Origin: Streptomyces jeddahensis
GTDB lineage: Bacteria; Actinomycetota; Actinomycetes; Streptomycetales; Streptomycetaceae
Direction of reading: 5' to 3'
Assembly: GCF_001642995.1 (NCBI RefSeq)
Contig: NZ_LOHS01000093.1
Span: 17,545 to 81,544, forward strand
DNA length: 64,000 nucleotides
Numbering within the stretch: position 1 is the first letter of the stretch; the number at the start of each line of letters is the position of its first letter. This document shows positions 1 through 8,463 of the stretch, piece after piece. The notes below the pieces were generated by a model. It saw nothing but the letters and a program-made list of their open reading frames with translations, was not told the origin of the DNA and searched no databases. Made by a program: the position numbers and the translations under genes.

Positions 1-1
1 G

Positions 2-2254
2 CACGAGGACATGTTGTGGGGCCACATTCTGCGCTCGCCGGTCGCGCACGCGGAGATCGTGTCGATCGACACGAGCGAGGCGCTCGCCCAGCCCGGTGTG
101 TACGCCGTCATGACGTACGACGACCTGCCCACGGACGTGCGGAACTACGGCCTGGAGATCCAGGACACTCCCGTGCTCGCCAACGGCCGCGTACGCCACC
201 ACGGCGAGCCGGTCGCGATCGTCGCCGCCGACCATCCGGAGACCGCGCGCCGCGCCGCCGCCAAGATCAGGGTCGAGTACCGCGAGCTGCCCGTCGTCAC
301 CGACGAGGCGTCGGCCACCGCGCCGGACGCGCCCGTGCTCCACCCGGGCCGCGCCGACCACCACGCCCCCCACGTCCCGCACCCGAACATCGTCCACCGC
401 CAGCCCATCCTGCGCGGCGACGTGGCGGAGGCCCGACGGCGGGCCGACGTGATCGTCGAGGGCGAGTACGTCTTCGGCATGCAGGACCAGGCGTTTCTCG
501 GCCCGGAGTCGGGTCTTGCCGTGCCCGCCGAGGACGGCGGCGTCGACCTCTACATCGCCACCCAGTGGCTGCACGCCGACCTCCGCCAGATCGCGCCCGT
601 CCTCGGCCTGCCCGAGGACAAGGTCCGTATGACGCTGGCCGGCGTCGGCGGCGCGTTCGGCGGTCGCGAGGACCTGTCGATGCAGATCCACGCGTGCCTG
701 CTGGCGCTGCGCACGGGCAAGCCGGTGAAGATCGTCTACAACCGTTTCGAGTCCTTCTTCGGCCACGTCCACCGCCACCCGGCAAGGCTGTACTACGAGC
801 ACGGGGCCACGCGCGACGGCAAGCTGACCCACCTGAAGGCGCGTATCGTCCTGGACGGCGGCGCCTACGCCTCCTCGTCCCCGGCGGTCGTCGGCAACGC
901 CGCCTCGCTGGGCGCCGGACCGTACGTCGTCGACAACGTCGACATCGAGGCCGTTGCCCTCTACACCAACAACCCGCCCTGCGGCGCCATGCGCGGCTTC
1001 GGCGCGGTCCAGGCGTGCTTCGCGTACGAGGCGCAGATGGACAAGCTCGCCGCGAAGCTGGGCATGGACCCGGTGGAGTTCCGGCAGCTGAACGCCATGG
1101 AGCAGGGGTCCCTCATGCCGACCGGGCAGGTCGTCGACTCCCCGGCGCCCGTCGCCGAACTCCTGCGCCGCGTCAAGGCGATGCCGATGCCGCCCGAGCG
1201 CCAGTGGGTGACCACCGAGGGCGCCGACGTCCGGCAGCTTCCCGGCGGCCTGTCCAACACCACCCACGGCGAAGGCGTCGTACGGGGCGTCGGCTACGCG
1301 GTCGGCATCAAGAACGTCGGCTTCTCCGAGGGGTTCGACGACTACTCCACCGCGCGGGTGCGCATGGAGGTGGTGGGCGGCGAGCCCGTCGCCACCGTGC
1401 ACACCGCGATGGCGGAGGTCGGCCAGGGCGGTGTCACCGTCCACGCGCAGATCGCCCGCACCGAGCTGGGGGTCACACAGGTGACGATCCAGCCTGCGGA
1501 CACGCAGGTGGGCAGCGCCGGTTCGACGTCCGCGTCCCGTCAGACATACGTCACGGGCGGTGCGGTCAAGAACGCCTGCGAACTCGTCCGCGAGAAGGTC
1601 CTGGAGATCGGACGGCGCAAGTTCGGGTCGTCCCACCCGGCGTGGGCCACCGCCGAACTCCTCCTTGAGGGCGGCAAGGTCGTCACCGACGGAGGCGAGG
1701 CGCTCGCCGATCTGGCGGACGTCCTGGAGGGCGAGGCCGTCGAGGTCGAGGAGGTGTGGCGGCATCGGCCGACGGAGCCGTTCGACCTGCGCACCGGGCA
1801 GGGCTTCGGGCACGTCCAGTACTCGTTCGCTGCTCACCGGGCCGTCGTCGAGGTCGATACGGAACTGGGGCTGGTCAAGGTCATCGAACTGGCCTGCGCC
1901 CAGGACGTCGGCAAGGCGCTGAACCCGCTGTCCGTCGTCGGTCAGATCCAGGGCGGTACGACGCAGGGGCTGGGCATGGCGGTCATGGAGGAGATCGTCG
2001 TCGACCCGAAGACGGCGAAGGTCAGGAACCCGTCCTTCACGGACTACCTGATCCCCACGATCCTCGACACGCCGACCATCCCCGTCGACGTGCTCGAACT
2101 CGCCGACGAGCATGCGCCGTACGGGTTGCGGGGGGTCGGCGAGGCGCCGACGCTCTCCTCGACGCCGGCGGTCCTCGCGGCGATCCGCGCCGCGACGGGG
2201 CTGGCGCTCGACCGGACGCCGGTGCGGCCGGAGCACCTGACGGGCACGGCGTAG
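2..2254 (+). CDS. Xanthine dehydrogenase-type molybdopterin-binding subunit (5' truncated by window)
   Basis: Large catalytic subunit of a molybdenum hydroxylase of the xanthine oxidase family, which hydroxylates purines or related heterocycles in the cytoplasm. The reading frame is open from the first bases (His-Glu-Asp before the first Met), and family members carry a further N-terminal segment, so the true start lies upstream. Visible signatures are GVGGAFGGRED (molybdopterin contact), PCGAMRGFGAVQ, and near the C terminus RGVGEAPTLSSTPA, whose Glu corresponds to the catalytic base of the family. The FAD and 2Fe-2S subunits would be expected outside the window. The XdhC-type maturation gene downstream supports the call. 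The exact substrate cannot be told from sequence. Confidence 0.9.
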   Translation, partial: HEDMLWGHILRSPVAHAEIVSIDTSEALAQPGVYAVMTYDDLPTDVRNYGLEIQDTPVLANGRVRHHGEPVAIVAADHPETARRAAAKIRVEYRELPVVTDEASATAPDAPVLHPGRADHHAPHVPHPNIVHRQPILRGDVAEARRRADVIVEGEYVFGMQDQAFLGPESGLAVPAEDGGVDLYIATQWLHADLRQIAPVLGLPEDKVRMTLAGVGGAFGGREDLSMQIHACLLALRTGKPVKIVYNRFESFFGHVHRHPARLYYEHGATRDGKLTHLKARIVLDGGAYASSSPAVVGNAASLGAGPYVVDNVDIEAVALYTNNPPCGAMRGFGAVQACFAYEAQMDKLAAKLGMDPVEFRQLNAMEQGSLMPTGQVVDSPAPVAELLRRVKAMPMPPERQWVTTEGADVRQLPGGLSNTTHGEGVVRGVGYAVGIKNVGFSEGFDDYSTARVRMEVVGGEPVATVHTAMAEVGQGGVTVHAQIARTELGVTQVTIQPADTQVGSAGSTSASRQTYVTGGAVKNACELVREKVLEIGRRKFGSSHPAWATAELLLEGGKVVTDGGEALADLADVLEGEAVEVEEVWRHRPTEPFDLRTGQGFGHVQYSFAAHRAVVEVDTELGLVKVIELACAQDVGKALNPLSVVGQIQGGTTQGLGMAVMEEIVVDPKTAKVRNPSFTDYLIPTILDTPTIPVDVLELADEHAPYGLRGVGEAPTLSSTPAVLAAIRAATGLALDRTPVRPEHLTGTA

Positions 2255-2299
2255 CCGCGCCACGGCGCCGCCGCGCGCCGCCTCCCGCTGCGGGCAATC

Positions 2300-2317
2300 G
2301 TGCCGCTGGGGCGGCAC
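2300..2317. repeat. GC-rich hairpin GTGCCGC-TGGG-GCGGCAC
   Basis: Perfect 7-bp inverted repeat with a 4-nt loop just after the molybdoenzyme stop codon. A further CAGCGGCAC downstream can form an alternative, longer pairing. It may end transcription of the upstream gene, but it lacks a T-run and also resembles the mobile GC-rich intergenic repeats common in Streptomyces. Confidence 0.5.
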
Positions 2318-2443
2318 GGGTGGGCGCAGCGGCACCCCGACGGCGGGTAATGCCTCCCCGCTTGGGTAACCCCGACGGAGGTACCGCCAGCCCCAGGGGC
2401 ACCCTCCGTCGTGGGTTGTGCCCACCCGTTCCGCCCTGCGGAA

Positions 2444-2532
2444 CGCCTGCCCACAACGGTGGGGAACGCCTGCCCACAACGGTGGGGGAGCGCCTGCCCA
2501 CAACGGTGGGGAACGCCTGCCCACAACGGGAA
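2444..2532. repeat. Four tandem copies of a 23-24 bp unit in the xdh intergenic gap
   Basis: Copies of the unit CGCCTGCCCACAACGGTGGG plus 3-4 bases begin at 2444, 2467, 2491 and 2514; the last is shortened and runs into the ribosome binding site of the next gene. Each unit contains CCCACAACGGTGGG, a CCCAC/GTGGG inverted repeat, so each could fold as a small hairpin. The array fills most of the 290-bp gap between the molybdoenzyme and xdhC-like genes, and may be a slippage-prone copy-number repeat or a transcript-processing element. Confidence 0.85.
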
Positions 2533-2544
2533 CAGGAGACCCGA

Positions 2545-3696
2545 ATGCTGGACATCGCTGACGAGTTGAGCCGATGGGTTGCCCAGGGGCGCGACTTCGC
2601 CGTCGCCACCGTCGTGGCCGTCGGCGGCAGCGCCCCCCGCCAGCCCGGCGCCGCGCTCGCCGTCGACGCCGACGGCACCGCGATCGGCTCGGTCTCCGGC
2701 GGCTGCGTGGAGGGCGCCGTCTACGAGCTGTGCCGCCAGGCGCTCGAGGACGGCGAGACCGTCCTCGAGCGCTTCGGCTACAGCGACGACGACGCCTTCG
2801 CCATCGGCCTGACCTGCGGCGGCGTCATCGACATCCTCGTCACCCCGGTACGTGCGGACGCTCCCGCCCGGGAGGTGTTCGCGTCCGCGCTGTCCGCCGC
2901 CGCGGCAGGAGAGGCGGCGGCGGTCGCCCGGATCGTCTCGGGTCCGGCCGAACTCCGGGGGCGCCCCCTGCTCGTACGCGGCGACGGCTCGTACCAGGGC
3001 GGGCTCGGCGGGCACCCCGGACTGGACCGCACCGCGGCCGACGAGGCCCGTGCCTTCCTCGACGCGGGCCGTACCGGCACGCTGGAGATCGGAGAGCAGG
3101 GCTCTCGGTGCGGAGCACCGATCACGCTGCTCGTCGAGTCGTCCGTTCCACCGCCCCGCATGATCGTGTTCGGCGCCATCGACTTCGCGTCGGCCCTGGT
3201 CCGTATCGGCAGGTTCCTGGGCTACCGGATGACCGTGTGCGACGCCCGGCCGGTCTTCGCCACCCCGGCGCGCTTCCCGGAGGCCGACGAGGTCGTCGTC
3301 GAATGGCCCCACACCTACCTGGAGTCGACGCAGGTCGACGGCCGTACGGTGCTGTGCGTACTGACCCATGACGCGAAGTTCGACATCCCGCTGCTGCAAC
3401 TGGCCCTGCGCCTCCCGGTCGCGTACGTCGGGGCGATGGGCTCGCGGCGTACGCACCTCGACCGCAACGAGCGTCTGCGGGAGGCCGGCGTCACCGAACT
3501 CGAGCTCGCCCGCCTGCGCTCGCCCATAGGGCTGGATCTCGGTGCGCGTACGCCGGAGGAGACCGCCCTGTCCATCGCCGCGGAGATCGTCGCCAACCGG
3601 CGTGGCGGCAGCGGCGTTTCGCTGACCGGGGCGCACACGCCGATTCACCATGACGGGCCAAAGGCGACGGCGCGGCGGATCGGATCCGTCGCCTGA
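2545..3696 (+). CDS. xdhC: XdhC/CoxI family molybdoenzyme maturation protein
   Basis: 383 residues. XdhC/CoxI proteins bind molybdenum cofactor and support its sulfuration and insertion into xanthine-dehydrogenase-type enzymes. The N-terminal domain has the family signature VVAVGGSAPRQPGAALAV followed by GSVSGGCVEGAVYE; the C-terminal half is a Rossmann-like domain (MIVFGAIDFASALVRIGRFLGY, then AYVGAMGSRRTHLDR). The ATG at 2545 is chosen because AGGAG lies 6-10 nt upstream and the family motif starts shortly after; the open frame further upstream runs antisense-like through the preceding gene and is not coding. Adjacency to the molybdoenzyme fits its role. Confidence 0.88.
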   Translation: MLDIADELSRWVAQGRDFAVATVVAVGGSAPRQPGAALAVDADGTAIGSVSGGCVEGAVYELCRQALEDGETVLERFGYSDDDAFAIGLTCGGVIDILVTPVRADAPAREVFASALSAAAAGEAAAVARIVSGPAELRGRPLLVRGDGSYQGGLGGHPGLDRTAADEARAFLDAGRTGTLEIGEQGSRCGAPITLLVESSVPPPRMIVFGAIDFASALVRIGRFLGYRMTVCDARPVFATPARFPEADEVVVEWPHTYLESTQVDGRTVLCVLTHDAKFDIPLLQLALRLPVAYVGAMGSRRTHLDRNERLREAGVTELELARLRSPIGLDLGARTPEETALSIAAEIVANRRGGSGVSLTGAHTPIHHDGPKATARRIGSVA

Positions 3697-3787
3697 GGCG
3701 TCGGTAGGGTCCGTTCGCGGAGGCGGCGGACCCCTTCTCCCTCACCTGTGGCGGTGCACCTCGTGCACCTCAGTTGATGCACCCGTA

Positions 3788-3833
3788 TTGACGTGCGCAT
3801 GCCGCTCGACCAGTCTCGTGTGGGAGCGCTCCC
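3788..3833 (+). promoter_or_regulatory. Promoter with overlapping CebR-type operator upstream of the cellulase
   Basis: TGGGAGCGCTCCC at 3821-3833 matches 13 of 14 positions of the palindrome bound by CebR, the LacI-family cellobiose-responsive repressor of streptomycetes (TGGGAGCGCTCCCA). A possible promoter precedes it: TTGACG at 3788-3793, a 17-nt spacer and CAGTCT at 3811-3816, which would put the operator on the transcription start. This predicts that the cellulase gene is repressed until cello-oligosaccharides are present. The operator match is seen in the sequence; CebR itself is not encoded here. Confidence 0.8.
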
Positions 3834-3876
3834 GCAAGTCCCTCGTGACCGTTGCGCACCAGGAGTTAACCCCACC

Positions 3877-5094
3877 ATGAGACCCATCAGACGTACGAGA
3901 TGCGTCCCGGCCGCACTGGCCGCCCTGTCGGTCGTTCTGGCCTCCTTGCTGACCGGACCGGTAGCCACCGCAGCCGAACCGGCCCCCGCCGCGGCCGAAT
4001 CGGCAGCCGGCTCCAGGGGCCCCCGCCTCTACGTACCGGACGCCAACCCCGACGCCTACCTCCAGGCCCTGGACCTCGTCCGCGCCGGCCGGGACCGCGA
4101 GGCGGCCGGCATCGTGGCGATGGCCAACACCCCGCAGGCGGTCTGGTTCGGAGACCAGAGCCCGGCCGAGGTGGAGCGGCTCGCCCGCGGCGTCGTGCGC
4201 GACGCCGGACGCGACGACGCGACGCCCGTGTTCGCGCTCTACAACGTCCCCGGCCGCGACTGCTCCAACTACTCGGCGGGCGGGGCCGCGAACACCGCCG
4301 AGTACAAGGCGTGGATCGACGCGGTCGCCCGCGGTATCGGCGGCCACCGGGCCATCGTGGTCCTCGAACCGGACTCGCTGGCGCTCCTGCCCGCCGACTG
4401 CGGCCAGGACGACGCGGAGGGCACCCTGACCGCCGCCCGGTACACAGAGGTCAACTACGCCGTCGACAAGCTCGAGCCGCTGTCCGGCACCCGGGTGTAC
4501 CTGGACACGGGGCATCCCGGCTGGCACTCGGTGAACTCCATCGTGCCGCGCCTGGTCGAGGGCGGTGTCACGCGTGCCACCGGCTTCTTCACCAACGTCT
4601 CCAACTACACCACCGACGCCGCCACCTCCTGGTACGGCAAGCTGATCTCGTCCTGCCTCGCCCATGTCGCGGAAGGCGGCGACAGCGCCGAGTGCCCCGA
4701 CCAGTGGTGGCCGCGCGCCGAGGCCGAGGCGTGGCTCGACGAGAACGTGGACACGCCCGCATCCCGTATGAAGCACTTTGTCACGGACTCCAGCCGCAAC
4801 GGCCAGGGCCCGTGGACACCGCCCGCCGGCAAGTACACGGACCCTCAGGAGTGGTGCAACCCGCCCGACCGGGGCCTCGGCGCCCGCCCGACCCTGCGCA
4901 CCGGCGATCCGCTGCAGGACGCGAGGCTGTGGATCAAGATCCCCGGTGAGTCGGACGGCCTGTGTCTGCGCGGGACGGCGGGTCCGGAGGACCCGGAGCG
5001 CGGGATGGTGGCCCCGCGCGCGGGGGACTGGTTCCCCGAACAGGCCCTGGAACTGGTGCGGCTCGCGACCCCGCCGCTGCTGCCGGAGGACTGA
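3877..5094 (+). CDS. Secreted glycoside hydrolase family 6 (cellulase)
   Basis: 405 residues, exported. The N terminus is a Sec signal peptide: basic MRPIRRTR, a hydrophobic core, and a likely cleavage after ATAA near residue 33. The catalytic domain shows GH6 signatures: ALYNVPGRDCSNYSAGG, then VVLEPDSLALLP with the probable catalytic acid Asp at about residue 166, and LWIKIPGESDGLC near the C terminus. GH6 enzymes cleave beta-1,4-glucan with inversion. There is no carbohydrate-binding module or linker, so this is a catalytic-domain-only form. The ATG at 3877 follows AGGAG at 3861-3865. The CebR-type operator upstream supports a role in cellulose or cello-oligosaccharide use. Confidence 0.92.
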   Translation: MRPIRRTRCVPAALAALSVVLASLLTGPVATAAEPAPAAAESAAGSRGPRLYVPDANPDAYLQALDLVRAGRDREAAGIVAMANTPQAVWFGDQSPAEVERLARGVVRDAGRDDATPVFALYNVPGRDCSNYSAGGAANTAEYKAWIDAVARGIGGHRAIVVLEPDSLALLPADCGQDDAEGTLTAARYTEVNYAVDKLEPLSGTRVYLDTGHPGWHSVNSIVPRLVEGGVTRATGFFTNVSNYTTDAATSWYGKLISSCLAHVAEGGDSAECPDQWWPRAEAEAWLDENVDTPASRMKHFVTDSSRNGQGPWTPPAGKYTDPQEWCNPPDRGLGARPTLRTGDPLQDARLWIKIPGESDGLCLRGTAGPEDPERGMVAPRAGDWFPEQALELVRLATPPLLPED

Positions 5095-5149
5095 TCCCGG
5101 TCCCCAGTGGTCGTCACCGCCACAGAGCCCCTTCGTCCGTCCTCCGTGA

Positions 5150-5596
5150 TCAGGGGCGCCGCAGCAGGCCGTCCGCCGCCCGGCCGAACAGCAGGCGCGC
5201 GGACGCGGCCAGCGGCGGGTCGAGGAACGGCGGTAGCGGGCGTACCCGCAGTTCCTCGACCCAGACGACCCGGGAACCCGCCCCGCTCGGGTGGACCTCG
5301 ATCTCGGCCCAGCCCGTGACGAACGAGCCGCGCTTCTCCAGGCGGCAGCGGGCTGGGCCGCCGGGCTCGGCGGGGTCCGGAGGCTGCCAGACCGTCACCT
5401 CCATCGGGTCGTCGAACGCGGCCGGTCCGACGCCGGTGCGGGCCACGAAACGGGTGCCCGCGCGGGTGGGCGGCGGTGTGGTGACGGTGACGCGGGTCAG
5501 CGGGACCACGTCCGCATGGTGTTTCCAGTCGGTGAGGCGGTGCCATGCCTCGGCGGGGGAAAGGGGCGTAACCCGTTCGATGCGGAAGAGGGCCAT
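5150..5596 (-). CDS. SRPBCC superfamily protein (polyketide cyclase/dehydrase-like)
   Basis: 148 residues. The start MALFRIERVTPLSPAEAWHR followed by LTDWKHHADVVPLT, and the C-terminal pattern GSRVVWVEELRVRPLPPF, match the START/SRPBCC fold of actinobacterial proteins that bind small hydrophobic ligands. The frame is open further upstream, but the family N terminus begins at this ATG and the extension would run antisense into the sigma-factor promoter. No strong ribosome binding site is visible. It is convergent with the cellulase gene and divergent from the sigma-factor gene. Ligand and function are unknown. Confidence 0.75.
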   Translation of the reverse strand: MALFRIERVTPLSPAEAWHRLTDWKHHADVVPLTRVTVTTPPPTRAGTRFVARTGVGPAAFDDPMEVTVWQPPDPAEPGGPARCRLEKRGSFVTGWAEIEVHPSGAGSRVVWVEELRVRPLPPFLDPPLAASARLLFGRAADGLLRRP

Positions 5597-5722
5597 TGCG
5601 TGATGGTAGGCGCGGGGCGCGTGCCGCCTGTCGGATGGCGTGCCCTGGGGGACCGCCGCCGGACGGTCTCGGGTTACATTGCCGCCCGAGCTGATCCAGG
5701 TCGAAGGGGCGAGGGTGTACAG

Positions 5723-6790
5723 ATGTGTCAGATTCCGGATTCCGGGCGGTCCGGGGTGCCTGCCGACCGGTGGCAGCAGATCTGGAGCCATCGCGAGCAG
5801 TTGCTGACGGTGGCGCGGCGGCGGTCGACCAGCCCGCAGGACGCCGAGGACGCGGTGCACGAGGCCATGGCGAGGGCTGCGGAGCGCCCGTACCTGGACG
5901 GCGCTCGGCTCGGGGCGTGGCTGACCGCCGTCACCGTACGCCTGTGCATCGATCAGCACCGGCAGCTCAACCGGGACACGGGCATACGCCGACGGGTCGG
6001 CTCGGTGCTGGCAGCCCCCAGCGCCGTACCGCACGAGGAAGCCGTGTGCGATCGCGCGGAGGCGAGGTGGCTCGCCTGCCAGGGGAGCGGGCTGCCGGAG
6101 AAACAGCTGGAGGCGCTGCGGCTGAAGGCGCAGGACCTGGATGTGGCGCAGGTCGCGCAGCGGATGGGGCTGACCTACAAGGCCGCCGAATCCCTGCTGG
6201 GCCGCGCGCGGCGGACGCTGCGAGAGGCTCTGGCGGCGACGCTGGCCGTTGTCACCGTCTGGGTGTGGCGGGGGCGCCCGCGCCTGGACGGGGGCACGCC
6301 GGCGGCCGTGCCGACCGCTGTGCTGGCGTCCGCGGGGACACTCGTGATCGCGGGGCTCGTCCTGGTGTCGCCTCCAGGGACGGACGAGGGGTTCCTTCCC
6401 CGCCCCGACCGCGAGCGGCGGTCAGATGCCGTGTTCGTGTCGTCCCCCGAGGAGCCGAGCGCGCGGCCCTCGACCACCTCGGCCGCCGACTCTGTTGCGG
6501 AGCTCGTGGGCGTGCCCGCCCTTCCGGAGCCGGCGAGCAAGCCGGTCGGCGCACCGGGGCGGGGGGACGGTCCGGTGGAAGGGGACGGGTCCGTGCCGGA
6601 ACAGCCGGTGCCCGGCGTGCCCGCCGCAGAGCTGCCGTCGCTGCCGAACGTGCCCGCTGTGCCGTCCGTGCCTTCCGTGCCCCCGCTTCCCGTACCGGTC
6701 GAGCCGGGTGATGCTTTGCCGAGCGTCGCCGTACCCGGTGTGCCCGGCGTCGTGTCCCCGGCGAGTCCGACGCCCCTGCCGCTGGACTGA
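5723..6790 (+). CDS. RNA polymerase sigma factor with C-terminal membrane segment and proline-rich tail
   Basis: 355 residues. The N-terminal part is an ECF-like sigma-70 protein: region 2 around HREQLLTVARRRSTSPQDAEDAVHEA, and region 4 with the helix-turn-helix LDVAQVAQRMGLTYKAAESL followed by LGRARRTLREAL. After residue about 180 comes a hydrophobic segment (VPTAVLASAGTLVIAGLVLV), then about 140 residues rich in Pro, Val and Ser with VPxVP repeats that would lie outside the membrane. A sigma factor joined to its own membrane anchor could be held inactive and released by proteolysis; this is inference. No anti-sigma gene is adjacent. The ATG at 5723 is preferred over GTG 5715. The downstream secreted-protein genes are likely targets. 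Confidence 0.82.
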   Translation: MCQIPDSGRSGVPADRWQQIWSHREQLLTVARRRSTSPQDAEDAVHEAMARAAERPYLDGARLGAWLTAVTVRLCIDQHRQLNRDTGIRRRVGSVLAAPSAVPHEEAVCDRAEARWLACQGSGLPEKQLEALRLKAQDLDVAQVAQRMGLTYKAAESLLGRARRTLREALAATLAVVTVWVWRGRPRLDGGTPAAVPTAVLASAGTLVIAGLVLVSPPGTDEGFLPRPDRERRSDAVFVSSPEEPSARPSTTSAADSVAELVGVPALPEPASKPVGAPGRGDGPVEGDGSVPEQPVPGVPAAELPSLPNVPAVPSVPSVPPLPVPVEPGDALPSVAVPGVPGVVSPASPTPLPLD

Positions 6791-6945
6791 CCTGGTCCGG
6801 CCCCCCCGTACGCGGGTCCCCTTTCCCCGTCCTCGCGTACGTGAAAAAACTTGCGCTTCTTCGCGAGGGAGCTGCCACCCGACTCCGTAGAGCAGGTGAC
6901 AGCACCCGGTTCACCGCCTGGTGCGGCACAAGAAGCGGAGAGTTG

Positions 6946-8433
6946 ATGGGACACACAAGCCACGGCAGGCGCCTTCGTCGCCGTGCACTGCTCGCGATAC
7001 CGATCGCGTTGGCCTGCGCCCTGAGTGCCGGCACGGTCGGCAGCCTGCCCGCTCATGCGGCGGTGGTCGAGGAGACGAGCCTCGGCAGGCGGTTCAACGA
7101 CGGCCTGGACACCCGGCTCAGCGCCACGGCGTTCCGCGACGCGGCACGCTCGGCCGGCTACGCGGGCACCAGCCACACCGCAGGGCGCAGCGCGGACGAC
7201 GCGTGGACGGACGGGCTGGACTCGGGCGTCTTCGCCCTGTTCGGACACTCGAACGGCGGCGTCTTCCAGACGGACGAGGGGCCTTCGGACGACCAGGACG
7301 CGATCCTCGCGGCCGGCCGGACGCAGGACGTGCTGCCGATCTACGCGAACCTGCGGTTCTTCACCGAGTACCTGCCGTACGCCGATGTCGACGACATGCG
7401 GCTGCTGATCCTCGCGGGCTGCTACACCTCCCAGTCCGGGCAGCTCGGGAACTTCAACGAGGTCGCGGTCTCCCGCGGGATCGACTCGGCCATCAGCTTC
7501 TCGGGTCTGGTCATGTATCCGGCGACGGCGTACGGCACCTCGCCCGGTACGACGAACTACTCCGGCAACTACTTCTGGAGCCGTTTCTCCTACCACGCCA
7601 CCACCGGTGTGAGCGTGTCGACCGCGCTCGCCCGGGCCCGTACCGACCTGGTGACCAAGGAAGGCTCTGCGGGCGGCTGGGACCGCTACGTGATCCGGGG
7701 CGCCGTGGCCAGTCCCGGCTCGGTCAAGCTCAAGCCGGCGGGCGAGGGCGAGGCCTTGAACAGCCGGCCCCTCGCCACGCCGCAGTTCACCACCACCGCT
7801 GCCCTGACCCCGGTCGGCACGAGCACCACGCAGGGCCCGGCGGGCGAGCCGCTCACGACCGTCGAGACCGCCGAGGGGGTCGAGTACCGGCAGGCCGCCG
7901 ACGGATCGCTGGTCGACCTCGTGGGCACCCCGACGACCAGCGGGGACGTACGGCTCGGCCCGGACGAGACCCGTGCCGCCGCGCAGGAGTTCGTCCAGCG
8001 CAATGTCGCCGTGTGGGATGCGAGTTGGGAGCTGGTGGCCGAGGAGCCGGTCAGCCACCTGGAGGGTGACGCCCTGACGCTCCTGACGTGGCGCCCGGTC
8101 GGCGAGGACGGTCACGCCGGTGCGCACCGGGTGACGGTCGAGATCGACCGCCGTACCGGAGCGGTGACGTACCTGTCGGCCGCCCAGGGCGCGGCGGCCG
8201 AGAGGGCTTCCGCCTTCGGCGTCGGTCGCGACGAGGCGGTCCGTGCGGCCCGCGCCGCGATCGGCGACGACCGGGGCACCGCCACCGCCGTGGCCGACAC
8301 CTGGAACGGTGACCGCTGGACGGTCACCGTCGACCGCGGTCTCACCGGCCGCCCCGGGGCCGAGATGCCGGACGTGGAGCGCGTCGAGATCGACGCCCGC
8401 ACCGGCGATGTCCTGTCCCGTGCCAAGAGCTGA
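6946..8433 (+). CDS. Secreted protein with clan CD (caspase-like) His/Cys motifs and PepSY-like repeats
   Basis: 495 residues. The start at ATG 6946 has GGAG upstream and gives a classic signal peptide (GRRLRRR, hydrophobic core, cleavage after AHA near residue 38). The first half contains FALFGHSNGG (His about 101) and LLILAGCYTS (Cys about 159). A His followed by a Gly-rich turn and a Cys at the end of a hydrophobic strand is the layout of clan CD peptidases (caspases, gingipains, legumain). The C-terminal 200 residues hold two PepSY-like units, each ending in a VEIDxRTGxV-type strand, as in propeptide domains of secreted proteases. I do not recognise a named family; peptidase activity is inference. 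Thirty bases separate it from the next gene. Confidence 0.72.
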   Translation: MGHTSHGRRLRRRALLAIPIALACALSAGTVGSLPAHAAVVEETSLGRRFNDGLDTRLSATAFRDAARSAGYAGTSHTAGRSADDAWTDGLDSGVFALFGHSNGGVFQTDEGPSDDQDAILAAGRTQDVLPIYANLRFFTEYLPYADVDDMRLLILAGCYTSQSGQLGNFNEVAVSRGIDSAISFSGLVMYPATAYGTSPGTTNYSGNYFWSRFSYHATTGVSVSTALARARTDLVTKEGSAGGWDRYVIRGAVASPGSVKLKPAGEGEALNSRPLATPQFTTTAALTPVGTSTTQGPAGEPLTTVETAEGVEYRQAADGSLVDLVGTPTTSGDVRLGPDETRAAAQEFVQRNVAVWDASWELVAEEPVSHLEGDALTLLTWRPVGEDGHAGAHRVTVEIDRRTGAVTYLSAAQGAAAERASAFGVGRDEAVRAARAAIGDDRGTATAVADTWNGDRWTVTVDRGLTGRPGAEMPDVERVEIDARTGDVLSRAKS

Positions 8434-8463
8434 CTACGCCAACCAACCGGAGCAGAAACACAC

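Noticed and set aside
2444..2532. Possible CRISPR array
   Set aside because: Units of 23-24 bp follow each other without spacers, so this is a simple tandem repeat.
6841..6945. Earlier GTG start (6841) for the caspase-like protein
   Set aside because: It would bury the signal peptide behind 35 residues; ATG 6946 has GGAG and gives a standard signal sequence.
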